DNA from: Akanthomyces muscarius
Lineage: Eukaryota > Ascomycota > Sordariomycetes > Hypocreales > Cordycipitaceae
Length of the DNA stretch: 64,000 nucleotides
Direction of reading: 5' to 3'
Assembly (NCBI RefSeq): GCF_028009165.1
Contig: NC_079244.1
Coordinates: forward strand, 4,526,001 to 4,590,000
Shown: positions 10,995 through 21,054 of the stretch, in pieces
How the letters are laid out: the number at the start of each line of letters is the position of its first letter
Numbering within the stretch: position 1 is the first letter of the stretch
Notes under the pieces: generated by a model
Told to the model about the DNA's origin: nothing
Database searches by the model: none
Seen by the model: only the letters and a program-made list of their open reading frames with translations
Program-made: the position numbers and the translations under genes

Positions 10995-12571
10995 ATGAGC
11001 TCTGCCATTCTTCAGAGCCTCGTCACCGTGCACTCGGCAGAGCCCGCCAGGCGTCTCTCCTCCGAGACGACGGCACCGCTCACGGCTCCGTCGCCGGCGG
11101 CGCTGCACAAGACCCAGTCGGCGCCGCCACCGGCCAAGGGCATTGAGCTTCAGTCTTTGCCTGGCCCCGCCAGCAACAGCCACGAAACTCCCTCACCAGT
11201 TGGGGTACTTGATGGCGATTTGGAAAGGAGCCGCCCGGGCACGCCCGAGGCGCCGGCCGACGCGGCCGCCGTCGTGCCCACCATCTGGGAGCCGTACCGG
11301 AACCGCTTCCGGCTCATGCTGACCTGCGCGACCGCTCTCGCCGAGGGCATGAGCGACAGCGCGGCCGGTGCTCTCATCCCGTACATGGAAACGTGCGTTC
11401 TCCTCCCCTCCCTTTTGCCCTTTTCCACGAGAGCAGGACTCCCATGGGCTAACACACACCCCGCAACAGATACTACCACATTGGCTACGCCCAGGTGTCG
11501 CTCATCTTTGTCGGCCAGGCTCTCGGCTTCATCGTCGCCGCCGTCTTCCTCGACTCTCTCCGGCAGTCCCTCGGCCACGCGCGCACGCTCGGCCTCGCGC
11601 AGACGCTCATGACGCTCGCCTACGTGCCCATGATTGCCGGCGCGCCGTTCGTCGTCGTCGTGCTCGCCTTCTTCCTCGTCGGCTTCGGCATCGCCGTCAA
11701 CGTCGCCATTGCAAACACCTTTTGCGGCAGCCTCGCCCGCGGAACCTTTGTCCTCGGCTGCATGCACGGCTGCTACGGCCTCGGCGGCATCGCGGGGCCG
11801 CTCGTCGCCACGTCCATCGTCGCCCGCGCCGGCGCGCCCTGGACGCGCTACTACATCTTCACCACGGCCATATTTGCGCTCAGCATCGGCGCCGCCGTGT
11901 GGACGTTTCGCGGGTACGACCGCGAGCTGAGCCGGCAGCACGGCGCCGCGGCGGCCGCCGTCGGCAGCGGCAGCCGCAGGGAGGCCCTGGGCAGCATGTT
12001 TGGCTCGCTGCGGACGCGCCTCGTGCTGCTGGGCTCGACATTCATCTTCTGCTACCAGGGCGCCGAGGTGTCCATCTCCGGCTGGGTCATCTCCTTTTTG
12101 ATTGACGCACGCGACGGCACGCCCGGCTCCGTCGGCTACGTCAGCGCGGGCTTCTGGGGCGGCATCACGCTGGGCCGCTTCCTGCTCGTGGCGCCGGCGC
12201 AGCGCATCGGCGAGAAGCGCTTCGTGTACGGGCTCGTCGTCGGCGCGCTCGTGTTCGAGCTGCTGGTCTGGCTCGTGCCCAACGTCGTCGGCAACGCCGT
12301 GGCCGTGTCCATTGTCGGCGTGCTGCTCGGCCCCGTGTACCCGTGCGCCATGTCGGCCTTCCTGCGCGGCATGACGCCCAAGGAGACGCTCAGCGGCATG
12401 GGCACCATCAGCGCCTTTGGCAGCATGGGCGGCGCCGTCTGGCCGTTTATTGTCGGTCTGCTGGCGCAGGTCGTCGACACGTGGGTCTTGCACCCGATTG
12501 TCATTGTCTTGTTTGTCGGCATGCTGCTGTGCTGGTACGGAATTCGTCATGAAAAGAGACGAAGCGAGTGA
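10995..12571 (+). CDS. MFS transporter (Bsc6-like)
   Basis: Two exons, 10995-11392 and 11470-12571 (phase 2 join across a GTGCGT...CAACAG intron), 499 residues. An N-terminal cytosolic tail of about 100 residues, rich in Ser/Pro/Ala, precedes the membrane core. The core begins near YRNRFRLMLTCATAL and gives about 11-12 hydrophobic segments, broken by a central loop (residues about 300-315). Conserved MFS-like glycine/proline patterns include the GFGIAVNVAIANTF and GLGGIAGP segments. The overall pattern resembles the ascomycete Bsc6/FucP-like branch of MFS rather than drug:H+ antiporters; the substrate is unknown. The gene is followed directly by a degenerate repeat of its own last codons and 3' flank (12511-12856). 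Confidence 0.85.
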
Positions 12572-12856
12572 AGAGATGTTTCTATACCAGTTCAATAGCA
12601 GCGTCGCATTTACACCACGACTCTTGTGTGTATTCTGGTACTTTCAGGTGTAGTGTTGATCTATTGGTGTACATATGTAAAGCTCTTTCATAAATCTTTA
12701 ATTATCTATTATTGCTTGCCGGCATGCTGCTGTGCTGGTACGTTGTTCATCACGAAAAAAGAAGCGAGTCAAAAAAGGCGTTTGTTCAATGCGATGCTGA
12801 ATTATAGGTTACATGTATATAGCTCTATCATAACTCCTTCAATTATTTATTATTGT
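12511..12856 (+). repeat. tandem duplication of the MFS 3' end
   Basis: Unit 1 (about 12511-12714) holds the last 20 codons of the MFS gene and its 3' flank. Unit 2 (about 12715-12856) repeats it with roughly 60 bp missing. Shared blocks: GGCATGCTGCTGTGCTGGTA at 12529 and 12721, then the GAAAAGAG...GAAGCGAG block, then an AT-rich tail (12669-12714 versus 12807-12855). Unit 2 still reads GMLLCWYVVHHEKRSES in the matching frame. This fills most of the gap between the MFS and BYS1 genes. Confidence 0.75.
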
Positions 12857-12880
12857 GTCATTATAATCGTTTTGCCAAAT

Positions 12881-13462
12881 TCAGACGCAGATCTTGGCGG
12901 TGATGTTGAGGGGCTGGGGGCAGTGGTAGACCTTGGAGCCGCCGTTGCTGTAGCAGTTCTTGTCGTTGGCAGCGCAGTCGAAAGCAGCGCAGCCGTCTCC
13001 AGCGCTCAGGGTGTTGTGCTTGTCAGCCCAGGGGTTGCCGTTGGCGTTGCTGAACTCATCTGTTTTGCAATTGTCAGATGTCAAGCCCCGAAAAAGGTGT
13101 GTATGGCGGATGTGGTGTGGGACTTACAGTAGGCCAGGTCGGGGTTGCTGGTGAAGGAGTAGCCGTACTGGAGGACGTCGTCGAAGTTGCGCGACTTGGA
13201 GATCTTGACAGTCTGTGGGGAATGTGTTAGCGCAAAACGCTCTCGATTTTTGAGGGACTGGTTAAAAACGTACGGTGCCGTAGTAGCGGAAAGCCTCCGA
13301 GAAGTACTCGCCGGGCTTGACGGTGTAGAGCACGCCGGGAGCGTGGTCGTCGTAGGGGAAGGACTCGACGTAGACGGTCTCGGCGCAGTGGTTCTCGACG
13401 TAGGCGTACTGGGCCGAGGCAAGACCGACGGCGGCGGCGATGGAGAGAATGGAGGCCTTCAT
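12881..13462 (-). CDS. BYS1-domain secreted protein (thaumatin-like)
   Basis: Three exons: 13462-13274, 13212-13128, 13059-12881 (phases 0 and 1), 150 residues. Residues 1-18 are a signal peptide (MKASILSIAAAVGLASAQ). The mature protein begins with YAYVENHCAETVYVES and carries the beta-rich GVLYTVKPGEYFSEAFR segment, then a Cys-rich end (GDGCAAFDCAAND...NCYSNG...VYHCPQ). This is the layout of fungal BYS1 proteins (blastomyces yeast-phase-specific protein 1), small secreted thaumatin-like proteins of unknown biochemical role, often expressed during morphological change or host contact. Both introns have clean GT..AG ends (GTACGT...CCACAG and GTAAGT...AAACAG). Codon use is GC-rich, unlike the AT-rich flanks, which suggests strong expression. 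Confidence 0.85.
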
Positions 13463-13580
13463 ATTGGATGTGGTTGGTGTTTTGTATCAAGAGATGAAAA
13501 GGTGTCTGATTGAAGTGGTGCTGTTGATGGATGCTGATGATGACATTCCAACTACACTCATGGACAGGATCGCCAGGACC

Positions 13581-13587
13581 TTTTATA
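13581..13587 (-). promoter_or_regulatory. TATA box of BYS1 gene
   Basis: TATAAAA on the minus strand about 120 bp upstream of the ATG at 13462, with a CT-rich non-coding-strand leader between. Confidence 0.5.
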
Positions 13588-14990
13588 CTTTTTTCTCCAG
13601 AATACAGTTCGGCTCATCAGGGATACTATACTTGAGCTAAGTCGAGTTGCACATACGCTGTAGGGCTGCCAAGCATCTGCAACGTCAGGCATCACACTTT
13701 CAAAAGAACTTTTTGTTGCCGTGGGATCGTGGGTGTAAGTGCCCGCGCAGCTTCCCCCGCTAGCCCACCAGGATACGAGCAAAAGAGGAGCTTTGCGCTG
13801 ACCTGATGCCCTGTAATGCGGTTCGTATTTCCGCGTCAATGGCTCCAAAGAGTATAGGGCCGACCAATAGTAAAAAAAAAAAAAGGGCTAGCCGTGGTGG
13901 TCCCCAGCCTCACCGATCTCACCCGCTAATTGCGTGGTCCGCATGACATCATGTCCAGCCTTCCGGGGCTCACGGCAATGTTCTTCCCCCCGGTACTGCA
14001 CTGGGGCAACGCCAAGACGCCGAGAGAGGGCTGCAGGTGCAGAAACGAGCCTGTCCTGGGCGAGCGGGCGGGCTAGGTGGCATCGGTGAGCAATGCACGG
14101 CGTAATGAGGTGACATCCTTCCATCCTCCCTCACCATGAGACTTTTTTTCTTCTTACTTTTGCCCGTGATGAACGGGACTAGTGGGGGGATTCAAAATGG
14201 AAGTCTATGAAGGAACACTAGAGGGACACTGGGCCACAAAAATGTCTGACTGAACGAAGGAGAAAAAAAGGTGTAATGGCCGGCTCGGCATGGATCTAAG
14301 GCTGGGGCCGGAGACTATTTTTGGCAGCAACCCCCCGCAAATGCGGCCCAGCTTGGGAGCAAGGTTTTCGGTCGCTTTCTGTTTCTTCTTATGATGGTGC
14401 CAAGCATTCATATTTCCGGCTCCCTACCGGCCATGGCCTGTTCTCTCTTTCTTTTTGCCTTTTCATGTTTGTCAGACGGTGTGATTGCCCAATGAAACAT
14501 GGCGTCACGAGGGACTGCCATGGCTCGTATAAGTTTTGGAGCTGAGCTGTCGATCCATGTCTCGCCGTACCGACCAAACCGCAACGGCCGTATAGAGTCA
14601 CTATAGTAGAGAAGGAAAATACGGAACTTGCGGACTTTGGCACTGTAAGCTAAAAAAAAAAGGTAACTCCGGCTTCGTACGAGTAGAGAAGTTGTTCACA
14701 ACCCTTCCCGCCGGTGAATTATGACGTCGTAGGAAGCCGTAGGCCAATATCCGGGCCGGCAGAGGTCCCTAACTATGTTGGGAACCAGGCCGAAGCCCGA
14801 TGGATGAAATCCGACTGAAGGCTGCAGCGGAGTCGTATTTACTAAAGACAAAAATATCGAGGTTGCAAGGCCATGTCGTATTAGGATTTGCCGTAGGATG
14901 GGAGGAAGCCGATCGTGGTAGATTGGGAGGGGGCAATGCAAGGGAAATCGGAAGCGATCAGCCACACACCACCCACGTACATCGGTTTTT

Positions 14991-15082
14991 AGAGGGAGAA
15001 GAGCTAGTTTCTGAGGGATTCTGCCCAAATCGTATCATTCAGTCGTTCAATTGTCCCTTTGCAGCAAACTCGTTGTCGTATG
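14991..15082 (+). repeat. dispersed repeat family 2, copy 1
   Basis: About 70 per cent similar by eye to 20489-20581. Shared blocks include AGAGGGA(G/A)AAGA, TTTCTGAG, GTATCAT/TTATCAT and TTTGC(A/C)GCAAA in the same order. Probably remnants of one mobile or duplicated segment. Confidence 0.5.
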
Positions 15083-15280
15083 CTCGGTGCTTTTTTTCTG
15101 CTGTTTCTCAAAACTTCATGCCGCTCCCATTTGGGAAGCGGTGCGACAGAAGGCGGTCGCGAACCAAGCTAGCTCTCAGTCGGACATCTCGATCTTGCAC
15201 GCCAAAACATTACAAATGTCGGCGAAAAAGAGACAAAAAGAAAAACATACAGCAGCCGGTGTTCGCTGGTCGTCACCGAC

Positions 15281-15365
15281 CCAACTACTAATCTGCCGGT
15301 CAGTAGCTTGACTTCAGCGGAGCAAACGGGACGCGGTATTCTCTACTGCCTGTGGCCGTATGTAC
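15281..15365 (+). repeat. dispersed repeat family 1, copy A
   Basis: 15324-15365 is identical over 42 bp to 18963-19004. 15281-15327 matches 19121-19167 at 42 of 47 positions. In this copy the two blocks are contiguous; in copy B they are separated and in the opposite order. Confidence 0.75.
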
Positions 15366-15911
15366 TGACTTTGAGCGAATATGAGTATATATGTGGTTGC
15401 TTTGCTGCCTACAAAAAATGCCGCTAAAAGTGACAATCAGTTTTGATTAGTCCACAAAGCCGGGTCACGGACACTAAGAACTGCCTATCGTCCTCATTCG
15501 CTCGAGCTGGCAAAGAACCCGGGCTTGCGGCTACCTGCTCTGTATCAAAGTTTTACGTTACACGGGTCCTACTCAAAGCCCCTCAGTCTGGCGTCTTCCA
15601 TAAATTTAGTCAAGGTCGAGGCTATTCGAGTTGAACTTGAGATCAACGAGCGGAGCATATTTAACCTGCCCATAATTGTCTATCAAAATGTACTAAGACT
15701 TGATCGCATGTGATGGTTCGTTTGCGATTCAAACTTGGGTGTCGCTAGTCACTTAGCCGTTGACGAGAGACAACGACCGACTAAGCATTTTGCTTTGGGA
15801 GGGCGCTGAAGCGTATCTTCCCTGTATTAACTAGGGCTGTCGCCGCGACACATTGTCTCCTACAGGCAAACCAGAACACAAAGTTCATTCACTTCAAGAC
15901 AACCAACTGAC

Positions 15912-16308
15912 AAAATCTCCGTCGCCAGCGTCGCTGCTGTCGCTGCCGCGGATACTCCCGCCTCTTCTCAGGCTTGTGCTGCTTACGACCGTAGGTGACA
16001 AGATTATGAATTTATTACTTGAGCATTCACAACGTTTGACAGTCGAATCAACACGCGTCTGCTTCGAATACGGCAAAGACGTTGGCGCCTGCTGTGGCGA
16101 TGGCATCTGCGCTGGTTCCCGCTGCCGCAACCCCAAGACCTAGACCTGGGCCCGGCCGTCCACCACCGCTGGCGATGCCGGTGCCAAGATTACTCAGACT
16201 TCCGACGCCCAGGTCCAGGTTCTCACCAACGTTCCCGTCGTCGCCGGCGCTGGCAAGGCCATCCCTGGTATGGTTGCTACTGGTGCCGCCGTCGCCGTTT
16301 TTCTGTAA
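15912..16308 (+). pseudogene. broken small secreted Cys-rich protein gene, GPI-like tail
   Basis: A two-exon coding relic: 15912-15990, then an intron with GTAGGT donor and GACAG acceptor, then 16043-16308. The frame is kept across the join (phase 1). The reading begins KISVASVAAVAAAD, a signal-peptide-like stretch, but the codon before it is GAC, not ATG, and no in-frame ATG lies upstream. Exon 2 reads into a Cys-rich core (VCFEYGKDVGACCGDG, then ICAGSRC), meets an in-frame TAG at 16141-16143, and then continues open for 54 codons. The tail after the stop is Thr/Val-rich and ends hydrophobic (VATGAAVAVFL), like a GPI-anchor signal. Lost start plus one stop argue for a pseudogene. An alternative is a live short gene with an unrecognised upstream exon that ends at the TAG. 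The family was not recognised. Confidence 0.5.
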
Positions 16309-16650
16309 AAAGCCTTGACAATAGTGGTTGTGAGTGGACGATGGAGGTGATGGGCAGACTCCGGCGATGTGTCTGCGTGAATGTTGGCAAGTTTGTCCAA
16401 TGGCGTGGGCGTAAGGCCCATTCTACGATTGCCCCGAACATGTACTATACCTTGAAGGATCTAGTCTATTATACTGTACGAATTTTGAAAGAACCATTGC
16501 TGGTTTTTGCTCTCTTGTCAATTTTTCTCGACGTACCTACACTATTCGAGTCCGGTAAAATATGACCTTTGTACATTTGCCATAATGTAGAGAGCATAAC
16601 TATATTTAGTCAACCATAATATATTTACTATACTATTATAAATAAGAGAG

Positions 16651-17774
16651 CTAAGCTGAGCAAATACCATTAGTACAGGTATTCGGCTTTTGGCAAGGAG
16701 AACTAGCGCTGCAAGACCACCCTGCGCATCCCCAATTGCACGCCTGATCACTACAGATACCGTTGGGGCTTAGGCAAGTGTACGGTGACTGGCATGGCGA
16801 TTCCGCACTGCAAGACCACCCCAAACATCTACAAAGAATGGAGGTATGTGTTAGCTTCTAATTCCTTGGTGAAAAGAATGACAGGACTGATGCTTTTTTT
16901 TTTTGAATTCAAACTTACCCCCAGTTACAAGCTTGAGAACTGCATATTCCATTTGGGGCGAGGCAAGTGAGGGAGGTAGCGCAAAGCTTGGTCAAGCCAT
17001 CACAGGATGCGCCAGCCGCTCCTCCGCTTGCCGATGGAGGATTCGCCGTCGTAGAGGTTATCTGTGATGCCTGGGACGACGAGGCTCCGCTCGACGGCCA
17101 GCTAGCACCAGGGGCTGCATACGCCGTGTTGACTCTGCCTGTCAACTTCCAGTTGCAGGGGTCAATCACTGTATTTTTGTTGCCGTTGGGATTGCCGTGT
17201 AGATTGGAAAAAGCGTCAATCATGATATCGATGGATCCAGTTCTCTATCAATACTGTCAAAATTGCGGTTCTTTCCTCCGCTAAAACGTTGCAGGTGTAG
17301 GGAGAGAGAGACCGAGGGAGAGAAATGTTAGCTACCTTGATCCATGCATCATCGAATGCGTCTCCAATGTAAAGAAGTGACGTCTTTCCCGTAGACGGGT
17401 CGGTGACCTGGGCCTCCAAGCCGCAGTATTTGCGGCTCTGCGCTCGCCAGGCATCTGGGTTGGAGTTATACGTCGCCCCTCCCATCGCTTTTAGAGACTG
17501 TGCTTTACGTTAATAGCTGTCATGTGTCGCGAAGCGAGGGAGATGATAGACGTACCACAGCAAAGATGGGATCACTGTTCTTGTACGTGTACCCGCACCA
17601 ACTCTGGCCATTTGTTGCATCCTGGCCAGCGCTGGCACGATACCATGATCCAATCACTCCGTTATTGGCGCCAGGAAAGAAGCCTTGGGGTATAGACACG
17701 GGGTAAATGCTCGCAGATGCTTGAGCAGCAATCGCCGCCAACGTAATCGACATGGTAATAAGAGAGTACATCAT
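16651..17774 (-). CDS. secreted RlpA-like double-psi beta-barrel protein with three Cys-rich repeats
   Basis: Four exons: 17774-17556, 17497-17336, 17244-16919, 16828-16651, giving 294 residues; phases 0, 0, 2. Signal peptide at 1-21. Residues about 45-172 resemble the fungal double-psi beta-barrel (RlpA/expansin-like) fold: WCGYTYKNSDPIFAV, AMGGATYNSNP, YIGDAFDDAWIK, GSIDIMIDAFSNLHG. A Ser/Ala/Thr linker (about 173-206) leads to three Cys-rich units at 208-235, 237-269 and 270-294, the last two starting CLGWSC and CAGWSC. The intron at 16918-16829 falls exactly between units 1 and 2, so exon 4 encodes units 2 and 3. Such barrels bind or loosen polysaccharide in other proteins. The repeats may be a carbohydrate- or protein-binding tail, but I do not recognise a named family. 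A TATA box lies at 17871-17879. Confidence 0.8.
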
Positions 17775-17870
17775 GGCAATGCTAATAAACGTATGTTTGT
17801 CTCTAATCTGTCGTGAATGTTTCTTGAGAGGAATCAAAATATGTCTGCAGATGAAAGGATTATGTGCTGG

Positions 17871-17879
17871 TTTTATATA
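17871..17879 (-). promoter_or_regulatory. TATA box of the double-psi barrel gene
   Basis: TATATAAAA on the minus strand about 97 bp upstream of the ATG at 17774. Confidence 0.5.
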
Positions 17880-18962
17880 ACTTTGGTCAGCGTAGTAAAA
17901 CGTGTAATCAGTATGAGGTATTTGAACAGCAATTGTTTCCAAAGGCCATGAGTCAGTGACTGGACCTTGCTTCCTCGGCACTTCTGATAATTTTCCACTA
18001 ACATCGCAACGCATTGTTTCTTTCCTGCTGAGAGGCAAAAACTGGCTGTAGATAATGCCTGAATGTCTAGGGTGTAGCTAGCGCTTACCCGCAGAGAGGA
18101 ACGGGTCGACGTCGATGTAAACGCTGACTAGTTCACTAACTCAGTCACAGCTAGTGAACTGTTGATGCTCCGGTGGGTTCTAAGCCGGCAGGCGACCCGG
18201 CATTTTGTGACTATGGTGGTTGTGGCGTACGGGACCCCCCGCTTGACACAATTCTGAGGACAAGTAATAACTAGATCACCAGTTCTGGCTCAACAATTGC
18301 TACAGAGTTCTTGTCTTCGTATAACTACACGCCCGCTCGTCCAACAGTCAAAAGTCTCAGTCCGCTAACGAACCGACTACTGTCAGTCAAGAAATAGGCG
18401 ATTTGAAGTAACAATTTCACAGAGAAAGTGCAGTTGTAAGCCTTCAGGTAATGCAGACGCTAGGCCGGAGATTTCAAGCTTGGGGCGATTAGTCTACGGA
18501 TACATTTACGGGACTTCATAGACCCGGAGAGGACACGCTAATGATGAAACGGCCGACAGACCAAATTACACGAGGTACATGTGCCATGCCCTCCTACTAC
18601 GTAGTAGAGTGGTAAAGGGCTTGGTGATAGCTACACCTCCGCGGCCGTCTCTTGGCGACCTATCAACTTCAATAAGAAAAAAATAATTAATGAAAAGAAA
18701 ATCCAAAAAAAAAAGTCCAAGTGCGCCGGTTTTGGCCTTCTGAGTCAGGCAGGCTTTGTCGCTGTTTTTACTGGGTGCTGATCACTCGGCCGCTCGCGGC
18801 GGCAGAGCCGACATAGTGCTAACAGACCACACGAGCATCACTTGCAGAGTACTTCCAGTCAAGACGGGTTCAACGTCGTAGTTAAGTGGGGTCACATTGT
18901 AATGAATTCAGAAGCAACGACTTCAATTTTTTTTTGGCCCTGCATGACCGTGGGGAAGAGCT

Positions 18963-19167
18963 AAACGGGACGCGGTATTCTCTACTGCCTGTGGCCGTAT
19001 GTACAAGAATTTGAGCTCAATCGAACTATAACGTCGAGTCTGCAAACTCTAGCCGGTACGCGGGGGCGGCAATACAGGCATCGAGCTGGAGTTCTCTATA
19101 GGGCATCGAAAAGCGCCGGCCCAACCACTACTCTGCCAGTCAGTATCTTGACTTCAGCGGAGTAAAC
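18963..19167 (+). repeat. dispersed repeat family 1, copy B
   Basis: Starts with the 42-bp block identical to copy A, continues through a segment shared with copy C (19005-19111 versus 26053-26165) and ends with the 47-bp block that precedes the 42-bp block in copy A. The permuted order suggests an original tandem array or a rearranged element. Confidence 0.7.
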
Positions 19168-19668
19168 AACATCTCTTCAATGTGAGAAGGACAATTAGCC
19201 GGTATTAAGCTTGGACCTATTCTACGGCGAGAGTGTGCGAGAAGCTCTCGTTATATATCGCGTTGCGTTGAAGATTGTGACCTAGAGTAAGGTCACAGAG
19301 CCAATATGTGCCGTTGGTTGCTTATTCCCAGTGTTCGTTCTTATCGTGGTCCATTATTCTGCTCTTAAATCTTCAAAAAGGTCGTGCCGCAAGAAGCCCA
19401 TCCAGCCATGTGAGGCTTGGCCAGAGACTCGCTATAGTGCACACTACACCAAGGATTCATCGTCAATTCAGCAAGCCACGGTACTTAAAATATCTTCTAG
19501 CTCAAGTGACATGTGCATTTAGCCGCGCCGTCGATTGCCTATATAAGGTGCTCCTAGGCCATCAACCGCCTTCTCTCGCCCCGGCCGTCGTGACCGCCAA
19601 CTGGATTGAGGCCCTGCCCCCTTGCCCGCCTGCCTGCTGCAAACACACCCGCCGAGTAAGCCCACCTG

Positions 19669-20397
19669 ATGAGACCAACAGTTGACACATTTTCCCAGCT
19701 AACTTGCCAGATTTGTGAAATAGGCCACATCAGCGCACGTCAATTGCACTCGTCGATGGCGTGTCCTGACGAGGGATTGCCCATGGAGCGCGGCAAAGAA
19801 AAACAGCAGACGGCCTGCCCCGGAGAACCGGGCGCAGTTGGCAGCAAAATACAACCCTGCAGTGGCGGCGAAACTTTGCCAGCACCTGTTGACGCGTCTA
19901 TCGATCGACTCATCGGCGTTGGCGGCATGCACGGATCCTTTGATGGCGAAGCGCGGCTAAGGCTGTTTCCCGAGTCGCTTTGGCTCTTTATCCACGACGG
20001 CGCTCTACACAGACACATTGGCTGGGTGCGCTTTTGGCTGCTACCCGGAGCCTTTCTGTCCGTCAGCATCGTCTTCTTGGTGCTGCTCGCCCCGGCTATA
20101 GCGTGCGGTCGAGCTCTCTACTTGGCCCGCCATGGCAGACTGGCCGACCTGGGCCATCTGTCTTGGTATGCGCCGTTCCTGCCATTGGTCTTTTCCTACA
20201 TATCTGCCTACAAATTTTTGTTGTGTTGTATTTGGAGGCAGTATCGACAAGTCGACAAGCAAAACCTTGGCCCAAGATACCGCTTCCCTGTCTTGTATCT
20301 ATGTCTGCGCGTCATTGAGCATTACATGATACGGCTACTGCCGAATAGCCTGATTAGAAAGCATCTGGTAACCAAACAGACATCCCCCAGAGTATAA
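19669..20397 (+). CDS. putative two-TM membrane protein, unknown
   Basis: Open frame of 242 codons; an alternative ATG at 19756 would give 213. The N-terminal 110 residues are polar. Two hydrophobic segments follow, about 118-148 (VRFWLLPGAFLSVSIVFLVL core) and about 163-188 (WYAPFLPLVFSYISAYKFLL core), then a basic C-terminal tail. I recognise no family. A TATATAA element lies near 19540, about 130 bp upstream. The call rests on length, GC-rich codon use and clear membrane segments. It could be a chance frame or one exon of a larger gene. Confidence 0.4.
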   Translation: MRPTVDTFSQLTCQICEIGHISARQLHSSMACPDEGLPMERGKEKQQTACPGEPGAVGSKIQPCSGGETLPAPVDASIDRLIGVGGMHGSFDGEARLRLFPESLWLFIHDGALHRHIGWVRFWLLPGAFLSVSIVFLVLLAPAIACGRALYLARHGRLADLGHLSWYAPFLPLVFSYISAYKFLLCCIWRQYRQVDKQNLGPRYRFPVLYLCLRVIEHYMIRLLPNSLIRKHLVTKQTSPRV

Positions 20398-21054
20398 TTG
20401 TCTTTGCCACAATTGCCGTCCCAGCAGATACATGACCATTTTGAATGCTCCATCACCAATCGCACGATTCCCCACGGGCATCGACATCAGAGGGAAAAGA
20501 ACTGCTTTCTGAGCGACTGAGCCCGACACGGTTCATCTTATCATTTAGTTGTCTATTTGCCGCAAATTTTATGTGGCATGCTATTGAAGACGATCCCACC
20601 CACGACGTGTTCTGGAACGAAATGGGGGCGGGAAACCTTTTTTTCTCGGTCTTGTTTTTCACGTGTAGCGCCTCGGTCGGCATCGTGGCAACGAGCCCTA
20701 TGGATGTCTAGCAGCTTTTGCTCGCCACTCTTCTGCGGCATAATTATAGCGGGTGGTTTGAGGTTTCGGCGATGAGTATGACTTGAGTTTGGACTTTCTG
20801 GGCGTGGGTACGCAAATGGCAAAACAGGACGTCGAGATGAGAGCTTGTTTGGAGCAAGTGACAAATGTGGTCCATGTCGATTGGACCTGTGGCTATAGAC
20901 GATGCAGGTTGCCCTGGCCGAGTAGCATGCTCGCCGCCGTAGCATAGCGCTTTCACTTGGAAAATTGTCAATAATGAAGCATAATACCGGATAATTTATT
21001 TGTCAATAATGAATACCATGATAATTAGAATTCTCAAAATAGTGTGCTCGCTCT
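20398..21054. other. intergenic with repeat family 2, copy 2
   Basis: Holds the repeat at 20489-20581 and the 3' flank of the next gene. Overlapping frames of 70-130 codons on both strands lack family signals. Confidence 0.45.
20489..20581 (+). repeat. dispersed repeat family 2, copy 2
   Basis: Partner of 14991-15082 in the same orientation; see that entry for the shared blocks. Confidence 0.5.

Larger units (their letters stand above)
13463..15911. other. intergenic region with dispersed repeats
   Basis: BYS1 promoter, then about 2.2 kb without a supportable gene. Carries one member of each of two diverged repeat families (14991-15082 and 15281-15365). Open frames up to 163 codons have no family signal. 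Confidence 0.5.
17775..19668. other. intergenic region with repeat copy B
   Basis: Promoter of the barrel gene (to about 18.0 kb), then about 1.6 kb with no gene that I can support. Contains repeat family 1 copy B (18963-19167). An AT-rich A-run stretch lies at 18670-18720. Confidence 0.5.

Noticed and set aside
11150..12595. 481-codon minus-strand frame opposite the MFS gene
   Set aside because: Antisense shadow of a GC-rich gene; Asp/Glu/Ala/Arg-rich composition is typical of such shadows.
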